NCBI GenBank assembly: GCA_016927095.1
Contig: JAFGNI010000309.1
Location: 1 to 8,282, forward strand
Length of the DNA: 8,282 nucleotides
Direction: 5' to 3'
Source of the DNA: Anaerolineae bacterium
GTDB lineage: Bacteria; Chloroflexota; Anaerolineae; B4-G1; SLSP01
Every line of letters begins with the position of its first letter. Positions within the stretch are counted from its first letter, which is position 1. The translations under genes were made by a program, and so were the position numbers. Positions 6,289 to 8,282 of this stretch are shown here, in pieces. The notes beneath the pieces were generated by a model. That model searched no databases. It saw only the letters and a list, made by a program, of their open reading frames with translations, and had not been told where the DNA came from.

Positions 6289-7476
6289 ATGTCGAATTGG
6301 CGGAACCTTGTCGACCGCTTAAAGGTTGACAGATATGTAGCTCCAGGTCTCCGGCCCAGAAGGCTGCTGCTGGGTGTTGTGGTGTTGGTCTTGGCGCTCT
6401 CTGGATGCGGAGGTGGCGGTTTGCGGCATGAGAGCTGGCCCGGTCTGATCGCGGTCGGTGAGGCGCTTTACGCGGCGAATCTTGAGCATATTGAGGCGCT
6501 CAATGCCGATACCGGCAAAGTGTACTGGAGCTTCCCCGATACGGATCAGCGCAATTCGACACCCTTCTATTCGACCCCGGTCTTGGCCCCTGATTTCGGC
6601 GAGAACGGCCTGCTGTTGGTTGCCGGCTTCAAGGATCAGACGGTCTACGGACTGGCGCTTGGGTCTTCCGTAGCCGAGCGCCCTGACGAACTGTGGCGCT
6701 TCGCAGGAGCGGGTGGGCAGTACGTCGGCACAGGGACCGTAGCCGGCGACCTGTTCATCATCGGCAACGGCGACGGCAAGGTCTATGCCTTGCGCCTTCA
6801 GGACGGGTCTCTGGCGTGGGACTTCGCCACGCAGGATCGCGTATGGGCCACCCCCGTTGTGGTCGAGGACACGGTCTACGTCGCGTCTCTGGATCATCAC
6901 CTGTACGCGTTGGATGTCGAGAGCGGCGCCGAACGCTGGCGGTTCGAGGCCAGTGGGGCAATTTCCGCGACGCCAGTCTTGGCCCGTGGTGATCTGTGGG
7001 TCGGTGACTTCACCTCGACCCTCTATCAGATCGATCTGGAGACCCAGGACGCCGTCTGGACGTTTGAGGCGAACGACTGGCTCTGGGCCTCGCCGCTCCT
7101 TGACGGGGATACTCTCTACTTCGCCGACGTGGGTGGTGATGTCTATGCGCTTGACGTTGTGGCGCGCACGATGGTCTGGGATTCCCCGGTCTCGCTGGAT
7201 GACATCCTCCATAGCCAGCCCGCGCTCAACGAAGATGGCAGTCTGTTGTACGTCGCCGGATACGAAAAGGGAACCGTCCACGCCATCGACGTGGCGTCGG
7301 GAACGGAGCGCCAGAGCTGGGGAACGAATATCGAGGATCCGGGGCGCCTTCCCGGCGACCTTGTAACTGATGGAAAGCGGCTCTATACTATGCCAATCCT
7401 GGTCCAAGAGCGCGTTCAGGCGTTCGATCTGACGACTGGTGAACTGCTGTGGTCTGCGCCGCAGGTAGAGGAGTAA
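6289..7476 (+). CDS. BamB-like (PQQ-like) beta-propeller lipoprotein
   Basis: 395 residues. The start is ATG 6289 with GGAGGAAG (6280-6287) close upstream. The N-terminus has a long basic n-region (1-25), the hydrophobic stretch LLLGVVVLVLAL and a lipobox LSGC, so Cys40 should be lipidated after signal peptidase II cleavage. The protein would then face the cell exterior. The mature part has about eight repeats of the PQQ-like propeller type, for example DTVYVASLDHHLYALDVESG followed by AERWRF. The pattern is (xLYxxxxxGxVYALDxxxGxxxWxF), giving an eight-bladed propeller as in BamB. I see no sign of PQQ enzyme activity; the fold is usually a protein-binding scaffold. Its place between yidD and yidC suggests a role in folding or quality control of membrane or exported proteins. 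That is inference. A plain substrate-binding or cell-surface lipoprotein is the alternative. Confidence 0.88.
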   Translation: MSNWRNLVDRLKVDRYVAPGLRPRRLLLGVVVLVLALSGCGGGGLRHESWPGLIAVGEALYAANLEHIEALNADTGKVYWSFPDTDQRNSTPFYSTPVLAPDFGENGLLLVAGFKDQTVYGLALGSSVAERPDELWRFAGAGGQYVGTGTVAGDLFIIGNGDGKVYALRLQDGSLAWDFATQDRVWATPVVVEDTVYVASLDHHLYALDVESGAERWRFEASGAISATPVLARGDLWVGDFTSTLYQIDLETQDAVWTFEANDWLWASPLLDGDTLYFADVGGDVYALDVVARTMVWDSPVSLDDILHSQPALNEDGSLLYVAGYEKGTVHAIDVASGTERQSWGTNIEDPGRLPGDLVTDGKRLYTMPILVQERVQAFDLTTGELLWSAPQVEE

Positions 7477-7482
7477 GCGCCT

Positions 7483-8268
7483 ATGTTTGATGCTGTTCTG
7501 ATTGAGCCCATTATCAACCTCTTGCTGCTTTTCTACCGTTTCCTGGGTCGCGAGACGATTGTCGCCGTCGCGATGGTGACGCTGCTGACAAGATTGGTGC
7601 TGACGCCACTTCAGCTCAAACAGCAGAAGAGCACCCAGCGACAGCAGGATCTTCGCCCCAAGCTGGAGGAGCTTCAGAAGAAGTACAAGGATGATCGGGA
7701 GAAGTTGGCCCAGGAGCAGATGAAGCTTTACAGGGAGGCCGGCATCAACCCGGTTGGCGGTTGTCTGACGCTGGTGATACAGCTACCGCTGATGATTGGC
7801 CTGTACCAGGCGATCATCCGTGTTCTTGCGTCAACACCTTTGCAGTTGCTGGCCTTGCCCAATGACATCTACAGCTGGATCCCTGGTATGAGCAGCCTGA
7901 TTCCACTGAAGAGCCAGTTCCTGTGGTTGGATCTTTCGCTGCCTGATCCCTTCTATATCATGCCGATCCTGGTGGTCGTTACGTCCTGGTACTACCAGAA
8001 GCTGCTGACACCCCCAGCCACCGATGCGCAGTCGGAAGCTATGGCCAAGCAGATGCAGATCATGATGCCCTTGATGACCGGGTTCTTTGCAGCGACCTAC
8101 GCCTCGGGTCTGGCGATCTACTTCCTGATCTCGAACCTAGTCGGCATTCTGCAGTACGTCCTCTTCCGCAACCAGTACGCGCCTGCGGGGGCGGCTTCGG
8201 ACAAGGCTAGCGAACCGCCGCGCAAGGCTGCGAGCAAAGCACCGAAACGAGCTGTCTCCAAGAGCTGA
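7483..8268 (+). CDS. yidC: Membrane protein insertase YidC/Oxa1, short form
   Basis: 261 residues, the short type without the large periplasmic P1 domain of E. coli YidC. The start is ATG 7483 with GAGGAG (7468-7473), the SD overlapping the 3' end of the lipoprotein gene. Hydrophobic segments lie at about 5-21, 24-44, 91-113, 157-175 and 193-228 (a pair). Arg37 in TLLTRLVLTPLQ matches the groove arginine needed by the family to receive hydrophilic parts of substrates. Residues 46-88 (LKQQKSTQRQQDLRPKLEEL and onward) form the charged helical cytoplasmic hairpin. GGCLTLVIQLPLMIGLYQAI is the typical next membrane segment. The C-terminal tail (238-261) is rich in Lys, Arg and Ala, consistent with ribosome contact in Oxa1-type proteins. 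No lipobox is seen. It is the last gene in the window; only 14 bases follow. Confidence 0.97.
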   Translation: MFDAVLIEPIINLLLLFYRFLGRETIVAVAMVTLLTRLVLTPLQLKQQKSTQRQQDLRPKLEELQKKYKDDREKLAQEQMKLYREAGINPVGGCLTLVIQLPLMIGLYQAIIRVLASTPLQLLALPNDIYSWIPGMSSLIPLKSQFLWLDLSLPDPFYIMPILVVVTSWYYQKLLTPPATDAQSEAMAKQMQIMMPLMTGFFAATYASGLAIYFLISNLVGILQYVLFRNQYAPAGAASDKASEPPRKAASKAPKRAVSKS

Positions 8269-8282
8269 TCGGGCAGTAGTCT

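Overview
This high-GC bacterial window most likely comes from a member of the Chloroflexota. The lineage call is an inference. It rests on three things: a leucine-rich-repeat Roc GTPase carrying a C-terminal effector-associated domain, a COG3743-like helix-hairpin-helix tail on another protein, and the sequence style of the short YidC, RnpA and L34 proteins. No 16S rRNA or other firm phylogenetic marker is present.

Left part (1-3800, + strand): the window opens inside a gene whose product combines a clan GH-A glycosidase-like TIM-barrel with a C-terminal helix-hairpin-helix domain. A 161-base gap follows. Next comes an 859-residue Roco protein (12 LRRs, Roc GTPase, COR) ending in a small helical domain that resembles the effector-associated domains of bacterial conflict systems. 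This is the strongest candidate for a poorly described system, as a GTP-switched sensor whose effector would be elsewhere. Its stop codon faces the stop of the next gene, on the other strand, across only 6 bases.

Middle (3807-5354): a zinc-dependent MDR alcohol dehydrogenase is read leftward from an extended -10 promoter. The 510-base divergent intergenic region contains two near-identical 32-base hairpins 63 bases apart. Their sequence differences preserve base pairing. It also holds a strong sigma70-type promoter for the next operon and a leader of about 130 nt with a small attenuator-like hairpin.

Right part (5355-8268, + strand): this is the conserved rpmH-rnpA-yidD-yidC block, covering ribosomal protein L34, the RNase P protein, the YidD membrane-insertion factor and the YidC/Oxa1 insertase. 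A BamB-like eight-bladed beta-propeller lipoprotein lies between yidD and yidC. L34 carries about 20 extra C-terminal residues. A 22-codon ORF may couple rpmH translation to rnpA. Genes here are tightly packed (1 to 66 bases apart), consistent with one transcript that couples ribosome and RNase P production to membrane-protein insertion. The window ends 14 bases after yidC.
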